A stretch of 64,000 bases of DNA, taken from Chlorokybus atmophyticus. Its lineage: Eukaryota > Streptophyta > Chlorokybophyceae > Chlorokybales > Chlorokybaceae. The stretch lies in contig RHPI01000638.1 of assembly GCA_009103225.1 (NCBI GenBank), positions 531,823-595,822 on the forward strand. The letters run 5' to 3'. Positions 20,456 through 30,849 of this stretch are shown piece after piece (position 1 is the stretch's first letter; every line of letters starts with the position of its first letter). Under the pieces are notes generated by a model. It had not been told where the DNA came from, made no database searches, and saw only the letters and a list, made by a program, of their open reading frames with translations. A program made the translations under genes and the position numbers.

Positions 20456-21290
20456 ATAGAGTTTACCCAACTCCACTGGAGTAGGTCCCGAACCAGCCCC
20501 CGCAGCTGTTGCAACTCCCAGAACAGCTCCAAATAGTGTATATGAGTAAAACAAACCTTCACGTGACTGAGTGAAGCGCCCACGATCAGTGTCATTGGCA
20601 GTACCCTTGAAATACAACACATTCGTAAGCTTGGCAATGCCAATGGCCTCTGCAAGAGACTTGACGTCACGAAGCTCAACTTCATTGCGACAAAGAGTCT
20701 TCAACCTATGCGTGTAGTGATCCAGCTGCTTCTTTCCAATCATATTGGGTGTGGCGAGCACAAAGCGCTGAAACATATATATGTAGGCCATTAGGGACTG
20801 CATTAACACAAGTGTAGGGAGCTAATTGCGCGCCGTCATCATGCTTTGCATGAATACAAACTATTTCTTCACCTCGGCGAGCTTAGCCACGATGAGAGAG
20901 GGAACCTTAAGACCAGCTTCCACACGAGCACAATGATGACGCCACCACACAAGTGCAGCTCCCTTTAAGGAAATGGCAGCCACATCGGCATGAAGATGTA
21001 TGAGTACCTTAATGAGCTTCAACCATCAGGAGACATACAACATTCACTCCTTCACGCGGTCACCATCCCTCTAGCCCTTGAATGGCTTTGGTTTTGGCAC
21101 TTTCACATGACGAGAGGCTGCTGGGAGAGCCACAAACGCAACAATAGGCGTAGCCGCGCACTTGCGCCAAGACTTCCTAAAGTTGTGCCATTCGAGCTTG
21201 CTTAAATGCTTGAACACGTTGCGGCTGCTCATGAGCAGCAAACACTTGCTGAAGCTCCACAACACGTGCATCATCCATGGTAGCATTTAC
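20456..21290 (-). pseudogene. Ty3/gypsy Gag remnant
   Basis: 20809-20470 on the minus strand reads TPNMIGKKQLDHYTHRLKTL and NEVELRDVKSLAEAIGIAK, and 21140-21075 reads SRHVKVPKPKPFKG. Both match the Gag of the gypsy element at 61722-62688 (TPNMTKGEQMDMYTRGLKPL, VELRDPKTLAKAIRIVK, RVHVKVPKPKPFKG). Frames are broken and pol is absent on the left side, where sequence changes to a Copia-1 LTR fragment. Confidence 0.7.
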
Positions 21291-21660
21291 ACAAAAAAAA
21301 ATAACCTCACACACCAAACACATAGATGAAATCCCCTATTGACAAGAAACCCAACCCTTCTAAGGGCTCCAACCATTGTAACACTGCTCGTGCTCACATG
21401 TGTTGAACACAGATCATGCAACATATGTGTGCAATTGAGTTTAGTTTTTATACGCTAACCTTGCCTTCTCGCGCGCACGCATCCATGCGTCAAGCACGTA
21501 CACGCACATGAATACAACTACTTCTCAAGTTAAACAAGAACGCAGCAGGTGCCTTGGACCACGCCTCTTTGAATCATACACTAGTATACTCACAACAGAG
21601 AGCGATAAGATAAGGTTGGTATCACACAGGGGTTTTTCCGTTTATAAAGCAAAAGGAAAT
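21291..21660 (-). mobile_element. gypsy leader and probable 5' LTR, decayed
   Basis: It resembles 62690-63060 in order (ACCTTGCCTTCTCGCGCGC, GTGCCTTGGACC). A decayed primer site (TGGTTGGAGCCC, minus strand, about 21369-21380) sits between leader and LTR. The outer LTR end cannot be placed. Confidence 0.45.
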
Positions 21661-22434
21661 AGCAGCATAACTAACAGCAATTGACTCAACATCAAATTAA
21701 AAAAAGAAGTCCAAGTGCAGGCTGCTGCCACTCGCTTTGGGTCGGCGCACTGTGTAGTTTGCGTTACATCATGTGCCTCCCGTGTCGCACATTGGCATTT
21801 ACTTGTGTAGTCTACATTACTTAGCACTGCATAGCGCGGGTCCAATTAGCAATGACGTCACTGCTGTTTGGCATTAGGTCACATCGCTGACAGGCAGCTG
21901 CTACTGGGTAGGTTACAGGAGCAGTCGCGCGCTGCAATTGAGCCGGCGCCATAAGGGCGTCATAAAGCTTCACAAAAAGCCTTCATTACACCAGCCATGA
22001 CGGCAAAACAAGCGCTTTATGCACAACATACAAATAAATACAAGAATGCTCAAGGTTGCTACAAGTATGAGTTATTCATGGTCTGCACGTTGATGTTGAC
22101 ACATTTGTGCATGGTGCGCTTCTCGCGTCCGCCCCATTTAAACATTGACGCACGGACTATCCCGCGTCCCTTCGTTCGTGATGACACATGGACATTGATC
22201 AATAACTACAAAGTAACCGTACATGTTAACAAAGTACGCCAAGTCCGTTCTCGAACTTATAGCAAGAGCAACATTTTTGCTAATGCAACCTACATGCTAT
22301 CACGGGCGATAGCGGATGTGCTAAAGGTAAAGGTGCTATAAACCATGTAATTGTTTGCATTATTAATTGTTGTGTAGTGGTGGTTGTTGCTTTGTTACAA
22401 GTTGCACTGGCAGCGGCTTTCAATGCCTCAGCTA
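21661..22434. other. unassigned, with an uncertain ORF at 21997-22341
   Basis: The plus-strand frame 21997-22341 starts at an ATG and encodes 114 residues. Its second half (IDARTIPRPFVRDDTWTLIN, IFANATYMLSRAIADVLK) has ordinary composition, but I recognise no family and there is no neighbouring gene. The stretch ends at the target site of the Copia-1 element. Confidence 0.25.
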
Positions 22435-22439
22435 CTGCC

Positions 22440-22824
22440 TGTTAGATGTTATAGCTTGTTGAAAGTACATGTATAGGCGGCGCCTACATGTAGTTGGTAC
22501 GATCAGCTTAACCTTTATAGTTACGGGAGTTACGAGAGTTACGAGAGTTACGGGAGTTACGGCAGTTACGGCAGTTATGGTCAACCATGGTCAACATTGA
22601 CTTTGACCACTGACTAGTGTTGACTAGTGTTGACTTTGACTAGAGTTGACTAGAGTTGACTAGTGTTTAGTAGCATAGTATATAAGACACTGTATAATGC
22701 TTAATACAGTGGGACGCACATTATCTCTATAGTTGGCGTGCTTGCTGCACTTGTCCTTAGTGTGTGCACACTTGTATGTAAGAGGCAATTACACACACAC
22801 TAGGCGCATCACTAGTTCTCAACA
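22440..22824 (+). repeat. Copia-1 5' LTR (385 bp)
   Basis: TGTTAGATGTTATAGC to CTAGTTCTCAACA. Inside are a ~27-bp imperfect palindrome (from TACATGTATAGG at 22465), an array of TTACGGGAG/TTACGAGAG units (about 22520-22580), an array of TTGACTAGTG/TTGACTTTGAC units (about 22590-22670) and a TATA box. Confidence 0.92.
22678..22686 (+). promoter_or_regulatory. LTR TATA box
   Basis: GTATATAAG lies just downstream of the TTGAC arrays and is conserved in every Copia-1 LTR here. It is the likely pol II core promoter of the element. Confidence 0.6.
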
Positions 22825-22840
22825 GGTTATGGGCCCACAC
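22825..22840 (+). other. Copia-1 primer-binding site
   Basis: GGTTATGGGCCCACAC directly follows the LTR, complementary to the anticodon arm of initiator tRNA-Met. Confidence 0.8.
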
Positions 22841-22946
22841 TCGCTTGTGTGATCGCTTGTGCTAGTGAGAGAAAGTGTTGAGCATAGGCGCCTACTAATA
22901 GAGTGTTCTTGCGGAGAGGGTGAGTTGTACTATTGTGTAGCAAGCA

Positions 22947-23732
22947 ATGGCTGACACAGATAGGATGCCCATTGAGTCCCTTGATCTGCACAACTATGCT
23001 TCATGGTCGCTGAAGATGAAGTTGGTGCTGATCCGCAAGAAGCTCTGGAGTTATGTCGATCCCACCTCCTCCACATCATTGCGGCCAAGAACAGGTGACA
23101 CTGGTACCTGGACAGAGAACTCACAATCAGCTTTTGCGCTGATAGGCTTGCACGTCAAAGACTTCCATCTCCCTCTTATTGCGGATTGCAAGATTGGACG
23201 TGAGGCGTGGGAGGTCTTCGACACCCTTTTCAAGGCCAATAGCAACTCGCGCAAGTTGCAGCTGAGACGCAAGCTGACACTTCTGAAGATGGAGCACAAA
23301 GAGCCAATCCAGAAGTACATCTCGCGTGCAAGGGAGCTCTGGCAAGACTTTACAGCAGTGGGCCACGATGTGAAGGAAGAGGAGGTGATGTGGGCAGTCT
23401 TAGCTGGCTTAGGAAAGAGCTTTGCTACGCTAGTGACTGTGTTGGAGTCCTCAAATGTGGTTTTAAAGTTTGCTGATGTAGTGCCTAAGCTGCTAGCTGT
23501 GGAAGGCAAGTTGGATGTTCAGGAGATAGAGAATGGTGGAGAACCTATCGCACTTTCTGCCTCATCTTCTCAACACACACGAAGCAGGAGCAAAGCAGGT
23601 GGTGGGAAGCCATCACGTGACAAAGAGTGTCATTATTGCAAGATGAAGGGCCACTTCATTCGCGAGTGCCAGAAGAGGATCCACGATGAGGCAACCAAGG
23701 AGGAGCACGCCACGATGGCGATTGCTTTCTAG
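22947..23732 (+). CDS. gag: Copia-1 Gag (UBN2 domain and CCHC zinc knuckle), intact
   Basis: The 261-residue Gag starts at the first ATG after the leader (MADTDRMPIESLDLHNYASW). An N-terminal DUF4219-like region (LDLHNYASWSLKMKLVLI) is followed by the UBN2/retrotran_gag domain, about residues 55-190 (AFALIGLHVKDFHLPLIADC, LQLRRKLTLLKMEHKEPI, VMWAVLAGLGKSFATLV). The basic segment TRSRSKAGGGKPSRDKE leads to the zinc knuckle CHYCKMKGHFIREC near the C-terminus. It would form particles and package RNA. The frame stops before any protease, so this is Gag alone. Nearly identical to the copy at 53041-53826. Confidence 0.93.
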   Translation: MADTDRMPIESLDLHNYASWSLKMKLVLIRKKLWSYVDPTSSTSLRPRTGDTGTWTENSQSAFALIGLHVKDFHLPLIADCKIGREAWEVFDTLFKANSNSRKLQLRRKLTLLKMEHKEPIQKYISRARELWQDFTAVGHDVKEEEVMWAVLAGLGKSFATLVTVLESSNVVLKFADVVPKLLAVEGKLDVQEIENGGEPIALSASSSQHTRSRSKAGGGKPSRDKECHYCKMKGHFIRECQKRIHDEATKEEHATMAIAF

Positions 23733-24377
23733 CATTGGTGAGGACCTCAAGGAGTTGCAGTGGATGGTGTTCGTCCGTCCTCTCCCACTGCAAGGGCGCG
23801 TGAAGGACATGCGCAGACGGAGGTCGTAGACACAAAGGTCTGTAAGAGTTACTGCTAGCCTATGAGTAGTTGCTGGTGTTGAGCTGCATACACCAGAGGT
23901 TGCATTGCTGTGGAGTTGTTTTTTGGTAGCACACAGGTGCGGTACTAGTTAGAACACTTCACTTGATTGGCATGCAAGGACTGGGTTGTATAGCTAGCTA
24001 ACAGGAGATGGGAGGGGTGCTTTCCTTGGTAGAAGGGTCTGATCAACCCTTGCACGGCCTACACTCTGGTACAGCATTGCTAAGGTAGAGAACTCAGTGT
24101 AGTTTATAGCATAGTTTGCCATTGAGGGAGTCCTCGAAACCACCTGAGCAAGGTCAGGCGTGGCGTGGTGGAACCTGATGCGACAACTATGAGGAGGAAA
24201 CAAGGAGTATTGGAACCTTGTAGTTTTGGTGGCAGCATGAGGAGAAGATGGTGTCATGGAGACAAGCATCAAGTCCGTGGGAGCAACAGATCCGTGGGAG
24301 TGTTCAATGGAGTAAGTTAATGTGGGTAAGCTTGCGAGAAGGACTTGAAGTTCAAGGTCAAGCTGCTCGCGTGGGAG

Positions 24378-24762
24378 TGTTAGATGTTATAGCTTGTTGA
24401 AAGTACATGTATAGGCGGCGCCTACATGTAGTTGGTACGATCAGCTTAACCTTTATAGTTACGGGAGTTACGAGAGTTACGAGAGTTACGGGAGTTACGG
24501 CAGTTACGGCAGTTATGGTCAACCATGGTCAACATTGACTTTGACCACTGACTAGTGTTGACTAGTGTTGACTTTGACTAGAGTTGACTAGAGTTGACTA
24601 GTGCTTAGTAGCATAGTATATAAGACACTGTATAATGCTTAATACAGTGGGTCGCACATTATCTCTATAGTTGGCGTGCTTGCTGCACTTGTCCTTAGTG
24701 TGTGCACACTTGTATGTAAGAGGCAATTACACACACACTAGGCGCATCACTAGTTCTCAACA
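24378..24762 (+). repeat. Copia-1 3' LTR (385 bp)
   Basis: A direct copy of 22440-22824, preceded by GCGTGGGAG. Differences seen: TAGTGCTTAG versus TAGTGTTTAG and GGGTCGCAC versus GGGACGCAC. Confidence 0.92.
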
Positions 24763-24979
24763 CTGCCACCTTACTATTGTATTAATCATTGGTGCTATTG
24801 CGTGGCTTATGCTTTGAGAGCAAGTATTACATGCGCAGAAGCATTCATCAACAGCAGCAGCTGCAACAACTACAGCAGCCTCCGACGTAGCCTACGACTT
24901 GTAGGTGGGCTTTTTGTTGCACTCCACACATGCGGTTGTCTGTATTGTGTGCATACGATTGCCATCTAGCTACGCATAG
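24763..24979. other. unassigned
   Basis: Nothing recognised apart from a short CAG/CTG-rich patch near 24850-24880. Confidence 0.35.
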
Positions 24980-24984
24980 TGTTT

Positions 24985-25070
24985 TATAGGCTATAGATTG
25001 TTGAAGGGACACGTATAGGCGGCGCTTACGTGCAGTTGGTATGATCAGCAGAACCGTAATATATACATGA
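24985..25070 (+). mobile_element. Copia-1 LTR 5' fragment, interrupted by Copia-D
   Basis: TAGATTGTTGAAGGGACACG, GGCGGCGCTTACGTGCAGTT and GATCAGC match the first ~70 bp of a Copia-1 LTR. It stops where the Copia-D LTR begins. Confidence 0.55.
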
Positions 25071-25593
25071 TGTTGAGTTTCAGATAAACTACTACGAATG
25101 CATGGAGCTGGTGCAAACACCGTTACACACACGCATGCTAAAGTATGAGCATAAGCACGCACAACAAGCTTCATTTACCGAGTTTACGCGTTATAGTACC
25201 CCGACAGTCTCTGCACATGTTTACTCTAGCAAGCACCACATAAGTTATACTCAGCTTAACGCGGCGCTGTACTTTTTGCCATGTAGCTAGCTTCACACGT
25301 TTTTCAACAAGCTATGCCACGCGCCATAAGATTATCTACACGGAGTTCTTGCCATCCTTTTTGAGCTCTGGGCTGCACCAGCCTGCGCCAAACTCAACCA
25401 AGACCGGAGTCTTTGGGCTTGCTCACACTCCGCGTTGCATGCTGTTAAGGTATTGGCCATTCGACTCACAACTCCTCGATATCACTTTCTTTACCATACC
25501 CACTGGTACACACAGAACTTAGCCATTTTAAGCTGACCGAACTTGTCCATGATATGCACTCAATAGTGCAACCATGCAAGCCAACTTCTAACA
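25071..25593 (-). repeat. Copia-D 3' LTR (523 bp)
   Basis: On the minus strand it starts TGTTAGAAGTTGGC and ends at TCAACA (25071). It lacks the TTGACTAG arrays shared by the other Copia LTRs here. Confidence 0.65.
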
Positions 25594-27330
25594 CTCCCAC
25601 GTGGGCAGCTTGGAACGCTTCACTTCATATCTCCAAGTCTTCAGTCCAATAGTCATCATCTTCAACATGCTCCCCACTCCTCTCATAAGCGCCTCCTTAA
25701 AGCTCATCACTTGCAAACCTTTGTTGTAGCTCATATGGTTCTTCATATTATCAAATGCATTTACTCCCACATGCACAACTCTTCTGGCAACGTCACGCAC
25801 TCCTCTTTGCACATTAAAAGCTCCACCATTCTCCTCCTCCTTTTTCTTGCTGACGCCACAAGCTCTTTCAGCTCCCACGGGCTCCGGAACCTTCTATCCC
25901 CCTGTCTTGTGACCTTCATCAGCAATTCTCACATGAGCAACCGTCTTCCCTTCCCAGCCGTCTTTAAAGCTCTAGCTTCAAGTTGAGCTTCGAGCACCAT
26001 AGCAGTGGCCTTCTTCATCTTTTTCGCAACCGGTGCTAACTTGGACACCTCCACATCTCTAGTCTTTTTGTGTAGCTCCGCACCCTTGACCGCTTCCCTG
26101 ATGTAATAAAGCCCTCCATCATTAATACCAACTAACCATGTGACACCATCCAGCACAACCTTGCCTACGTCCCCACAACACACTGTCATGGCACCTACTC
26201 TAGCCGCAGTACGCACAAAATACAGGCTAGCTTCTAGGCCTAGGACATACAACACCTCTGCCGAAATTACTTGCCTCACCGCTCTTCCAACCTTGCTTAT
26301 AATCTTGGCCGTTCCCACACCAACCGCAAGCTCCACCGTGCTCCCAATCTTCACTGTCATAGGCTTTTCAGGACTTTGTACTCTGCCAACCTCCATTGCT
26401 CCCCAATCATATACCTCATGCAACTAGGGTCCACCACCCAACCAGCTGACTCACCATCCGTTGTTGCATGAAAGGCTATTGGCTTCTCCTTCACATGTCC
26501 TACCATAGCTTGAGCCTTGTCACCATCATTTTCCCCTCCAGCTACTTCTTCAACCAGCAGTGCATCTTGATGTGGCCCTTGTTCCCCGCAATAGTAGCAG
26601 TCACCTTTGAACACTCTTCGTTTGCCACCACCGCCGCCACCACCAGCACCTTGCCCTTATCCTGAAGTCATTCAGAATGCCATACCATCCGGGCATTCCT
26701 CATGCTTCTTTGCCAGCCTCGACTCCACTTGCAACAATTTTCAAACCACCTCGTCCACCGTGGGTTCCACCTCCAAGCCCTCAACCACCGTGATCACCAT
26801 GTCATAGTTGTCAGGGCACAACCTGACAAGCCTTGCCACACCAACTCGAACTCTTTCACCTCATAATCTACTCCTTTAAGGTCTTTTTGCACCTCTTGTG
26901 CATGCGACACATACTTGGTGATAGGCTCGCCTGCTCCTTGCTTCTTTAGCCCAACAAGCTCCCTCTTGAGCTGCACCTTCGTTGCGCTATTATTCGCCTT
27001 GTGCGATGCTAGCTTCTTTCAAGCTTTTATAAGCGTGTTGCAGCCGTCCACCAACACAAAATCATAATCCTTCACGTTGAGGCCAATCAAAGCAAGCGCT
27101 CTCTCACTCTGCTGCTTGAACTTCGAGCTTTGCCTTATAAAAATGGGGTCAGCCTCTACCTAGTCCACCCACTCCCACAAACTGTTGTATACCAGCAATA
27201 TCTTCATGCGCACACATCATGTGTTGTGGTTATCCACGTCCAAAAGGCTCCACCGTCACCTTATCGTAGTTGTCATTTTTCAAGACTCAACCCAATCTCA
27301 CAAGACTCGGCTAGAACTCCATGCCTAGCC
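25594..27330 (-). pseudogene. Copia-D Gag-protease, degenerate
   Basis: From right to left: Gag remnants (27330-26620; QLKRELVGLKKQGAGEPITK), a zinc-knuckle remnant (CYYCGEQGPHQD, 26602-26560), and a protease-like region GWVVDPSCMRYM (26440-26400), where the catalytic DSG is replaced by DPS. A long block (26423-25929) resembles the protease/GAG-pre-integrase linker (RQVISAEVLYVLGLEASLYF). The final frame ends KLPTWEC against the purine tract. No integrase or RT remains. Confidence 0.6.
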
Positions 27331-27672
27331 TACTGCCGCATTCATATCTCTACACGCATGGTTGATCAGCGTAGTGTGGGTCCATAACCTGTAAAGATTT
27401 TGACACACTTCTACACATGCATGGAGCTGGTGCACACACTGATACACATATGCATGCTAAACCATAAGCATAAGCACGCACAAGAAGCTTTAATTACCAT
27501 GAGTTCACAAGCTTTTGTACCCCGCCCGTCTTTACACACGTTTACTCTAGCAGGCACCACGTGAGCTATACTCAGCTAAACGCGGCGCTGTAAGTTTTGC
27601 CATATAGCCAGCTTCACGCGCTTTTCAATAAACCATGTCACGCGCCATAAGACCGACTACACATGTAGTTCT

Positions 27673-28048
27673 TGTTAAGAACTAGTGTGCATGTATGCGC
27701 CGTAACTCATACAAGCGGTCTCATTAGAGGAACACCAAGTGTAACATACAAGCATATTAACACCAAAGAGAAATGTATTGTGGTTTGACCTATATGCACC
27801 ACATACAATGACTTCTGCACTAAGCTAGTTTACACTAGAAAGAACTAGTCAACTCTACTCAACACTAGTCAAAGGTCAAAGTCCACACTAGTCCACACTA
27901 GTCAACGGTCAAAGTCAAAGTTGATCATAACTATTATAGCTCCTATAACTTCCATAACTCCCATTAATTGTAACTCCCATAGCGTAACCGCCGCACATGG
28001 TCTAATAACAAGCTGACGGTAATATAAGCGAACAATACCAGCAAACCT
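27673..28048 (-). repeat. Copia-2 3' LTR, distal part
   Basis: In the plus sense it starts TGTTAAGAACTAGTGTGC and runs to GCAAACCT. It continues at 30365-30389 after the Copia-1 insertion. It has the AACCGCCGCACATGG block typical of Copia-2. Confidence 0.8.
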
Positions 28049-30364
28049 GGTTAAATGTTATAGCTTGTTGCAAACCTACATGTATAAGTGGCGCCTACAT
28101 GTAGTTGGTACGATCAGCTTAACCTTTATGGTTACGGGAGTTGCGAGAGTTAGGAGAGTTACGGCAAATTTGGTCAACCATGGTCAACTTTAACTTTGAA
28201 CATTGACATTGACCGTTGACTAGTGTTGACTTTGACCAGAGTTGACTAGAGTTGACTAGTACTTAGTAGCATAGTATATAAGACACTGTATACTGCTTAA
28301 TACAGTGGGACGCACATTGTCTCTATAATTGGCGTGCTTGCTGCACTTGTCCTTGGTGTGTGCACAGTTGTATGTAAGAGGCAAATACACACACACTAGG
28401 CGCATCACTAGTTCTCAACAGGTTATGGGCCCACACTCGCTTATGTGATCGCTTGTGCTAGTGAGAGAAAGTGTTGAGCATAGGCGCCTACTAGTAGAGT
28501 GTTCTTGGGGAGAGGGTGAGTTCAACTATTGTGTAGCAAGCAATGGCTGACACAGATAGGATGCCCATCGAGTCCCTTAATCTGCACAACTACGCTTCAT
28601 AGTCGCTGAAGATGAAGTTGGTGCTGGTCCGCAAGAAGCTCTAGAGTCTTGTCGATCCCACTCCTCCACATCATTGCGGCCAAGAACAGGTGACACTGGT
28701 ATCTGGACAGAGAACTCACAATCAGCTTTTGCGCTGATAGGCTTGCACGATAAAGACTTCCATCTCCCTCTTATTGCGGATTGTAACACTGGACGTGAGG
28801 CGTGGGAGGTCTTTGACACCCTCTTCAAGGCTAATTGCAACTCGCAGAAGTAGCAGCTGAGACGCAAGCTGACACTTCCAAAGATGGAGCGCAAAGAGCC
28901 AATCCAGAAGTATATCTCACGTGCAAGGGAGCTTTGGCAAGACCTTGCAGCAGTGGGCCATGATGTGAAGGTAGAGGAGGTGATGTGGGCAGTCTTAGCT
29001 GGCTTAGGAAAGAGCTTTGCTACGCTAGTGACTGTGCTGGAGTCCTCAGATGTGGTTTTGAAGTTTGCTAATGTAGTGCCTAAGCTGCTAGCTGTGGAAG
29101 GCAAGTTGGATGTTTAGGAGATAGAGAATGGAGGAGAACCTATCGCACTTGCTGCCTTATCTTCTTAACACACACGAAGCAGGAGCAAAGCAGGTGGTGG
29201 GAAGCCATCACGTGACAAAGAGTGTCACTATTGCAAGATGAAGGGCCACTTCATTCGCGAGTGCCTGAAAAGGATCCACAGTGAGGCAACCAAGGAGGAG
29301 CATGCCACGGTGGCAATTGCTTTCTAGCATTGGTGAGGACCTCAAGGAGTTGCAGTGGATGGTGTTCGTTCGTCCTCTCCCACTGCAAGGGCGCGTGAAG
29401 GACATGCGTAAACGGAGGTCGCAGACACAAGGGTCTGTGAGAGTTACTGCTAGCCTATGAGTAGTTGCTGCGGGTGTTGAGCTGCATACACTAGAGGTTG
29501 CATTGCTGTGGAGTTGTTTTTAAGTAGCACACATGTGTGCGGTACTTGATAAAACACTTCATTTGACTGGCATGCAAGGACTGAGTTGTGTAGCTAGCTA
29601 ACAGGAGATGGGAGGGGTGCTTTCCTTAGTAGAAGGGTCTAATCAACCTTTGCACGGCCTACACTCTGGTACAGCATTGCTAAGGTAGAGAACTCAGTGT
29701 AGAATATAGCATAGTTTGCCATTGAGGGAGTCTTCGAAACCACATGAGCAAGGTCAAGCTTGGCGTGGTGGAACCTGATGCGACAACTATGAGGAGGAAA
29801 CAAGAGGTATTTGAACCTCGTAGTCCTGCTGGCAGCATGAGGAGAAGGATGGTGTCATGGAGACAAGTATCAAGTCCGTGGGAGCAACACATCCGTGGGA
29901 GTGTTCAATGGAGTAAGTTAATGTGGGTAAGCCTGCAAGAAGAACTTGGAGTTCAAGGTCAAGCTTCTCGCGTGGGAGTGTTAAATGTTATAGCTTGTTG
30001 CAAGTACATGTATAGGTGGCGCCTACATGTAGTTGGTACGATCAGCTTAACCTTATAGTTACGAGAGATACGAGAGTTAGGAGAGTTACGGCAGGTACGG
30101 CAGTTATGGTCAACCATGGTCAACCTAAACTTTGACCATTGACTTTGACCATTGACTAGTGTTGACTAGTGTTGACTTTGACCAGAGTTGATTAGAGTTG
30201 ACTAGTACTTAGTAGCATAGTATTTAAGACACTGTAAACTGCTTAATACAGTGGGTCGCACATTGTCTCTATAGTTGGCGTGCTTGCTAGACTTGTGCTT
30301 GGTGTGCACACTTGTATATAAGAGGCAATTACACACACACTAGGCGCATCACTAGTTCTCAACA
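28049..30364 (+). mobile_element. Copia-1 gag-only element, complete but decayed (TSD aacct)
   Basis: 5' LTR 28049-28420 (first base changed, GGTTAAATG) and 3' LTR 29979-30364. The duplication aacct (28044-28048, 30365-30369) lies within the Copia-2 LTR. Same layout as the young element at 22440, with a primer site at 28421 and the GTGGGAG tract before the 3' LTR. LTRs differ at more positions than in the young copies, and gag is broken. Confidence 0.88.
28543..29326 (+). pseudogene. Copia-1 Gag, multiple stops
   Basis: It starts at ATG 28543 like the intact copies but contains TAG in place of the TGG codon of YASWSL, further TAG stops (CTCTAGAGTC, GAAGTAGCAG, GTTTAGGAG), a TAA near 29166 and a frameshift around 28660. 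The stretch from 28884 to 29116 is still open (RKEPIQKYISRARELWQDL). The zinc knuckle region is recognisable at 29220-29275. Confidence 0.85.
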
Positions 30365-30389
30365 AACCTCATATGCTTAACCTTCAACA

Positions 30390-30634
30390 CTCTCCCGCAG
30401 GCAGCTTTGTGCACCTGCACATCAATATGCACAAGCTCCCACGCTATTATTGGTTTTATGTTATGAACCTGGAACTTCTTGCCCCACCGCATTATGCTAG
30501 CATCAACCTGAAGCTGCTTGCTCCCAATGCTTGTTATTATCTCTGCAAACTGCTCCCATGTGCATATAGCGTACCTCGTGCACGATATCATGCTCGCAGA
30601 ATGCAACTTCCGCGCTTCTTGTGTTCAGCTACTC
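30390..30634 (-). other. Copia-2 3' internal region, first part
   Basis: Complement of the 10985-11225 region: CTCCCGCAGGCAGC purine tract side, then GCACATCAATATGCACAAGC. It ends at tactc, where Copia-C is inserted. Confidence 0.65.
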
Positions 30635-30811
30635 TATTGAGATTGCACAGTAGCAACAATGACGGACACAAGTGTGGCGTTGACAACAGAGCAGAGTAAA
30701 TCTTATTGAATTGCACAACATACAGTGTTTTATATAGTACACTGGTGGGTGCTAGTCAACACTAGTCAACACTAGTCAACTCTAGTCAAAGTCAACACTA
30801 GTCGACATGAG
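30635..30811 (-). repeat. Copia-C 3' LTR, distal 177 bp
   Basis: It matches the distal half of 42872-43218 (ATTGCACAGTAGCAACAATG, TATATAGTACACT). It breaks off at about 30811, followed by a short CTGAGTCAATTG duplication and then Copia-B RT. Confidence 0.75.
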
Positions 30812-30849
30812 TCAATTGCCTGAGTCAATTGCTCTGTCACGCTCTATCA

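Larger units (their letters stand above)
22440..24762 (+). mobile_element. Copia-1 gag-only LTR element, complete and young (TSD ctgcc)
   Basis: A 2,323-bp element: 5' LTR, tRNA-Met primer site, leader, one intact Gag ORF, 640 bp of noncoding tail, GTGGGAG purine tract, 3' LTR. The duplication ctgcc flanks it (22435-22439, 24763-24767). The two 385-bp LTRs differ at about two positions by eye, so insertion is recent. There is no protease, integrase or RT, matching the TR-GAG class of non-autonomous elements known in plants. Enzymes must come from another Copia; the shared PBS and PPT fit that. Confidence 0.92.
25071..27672 (-). mobile_element. Copia-D element, degenerate, RT and integrase absent
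   Basis: Minus-strand element: a 5' LTR (27390-27672, cut at 27673 by Copia-2), a mutated primer site (GGTTATGGACCCACAC), degenerate gag and protease, then a GTGGGAG tract and a complete 3' LTR (25071-25593). The two LTRs share blocks such as AACGCGGCGCTGTA and CACGCGCCATAAGA in the plus sense but differ at many positions, so the copy is old. Confidence 0.7.
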
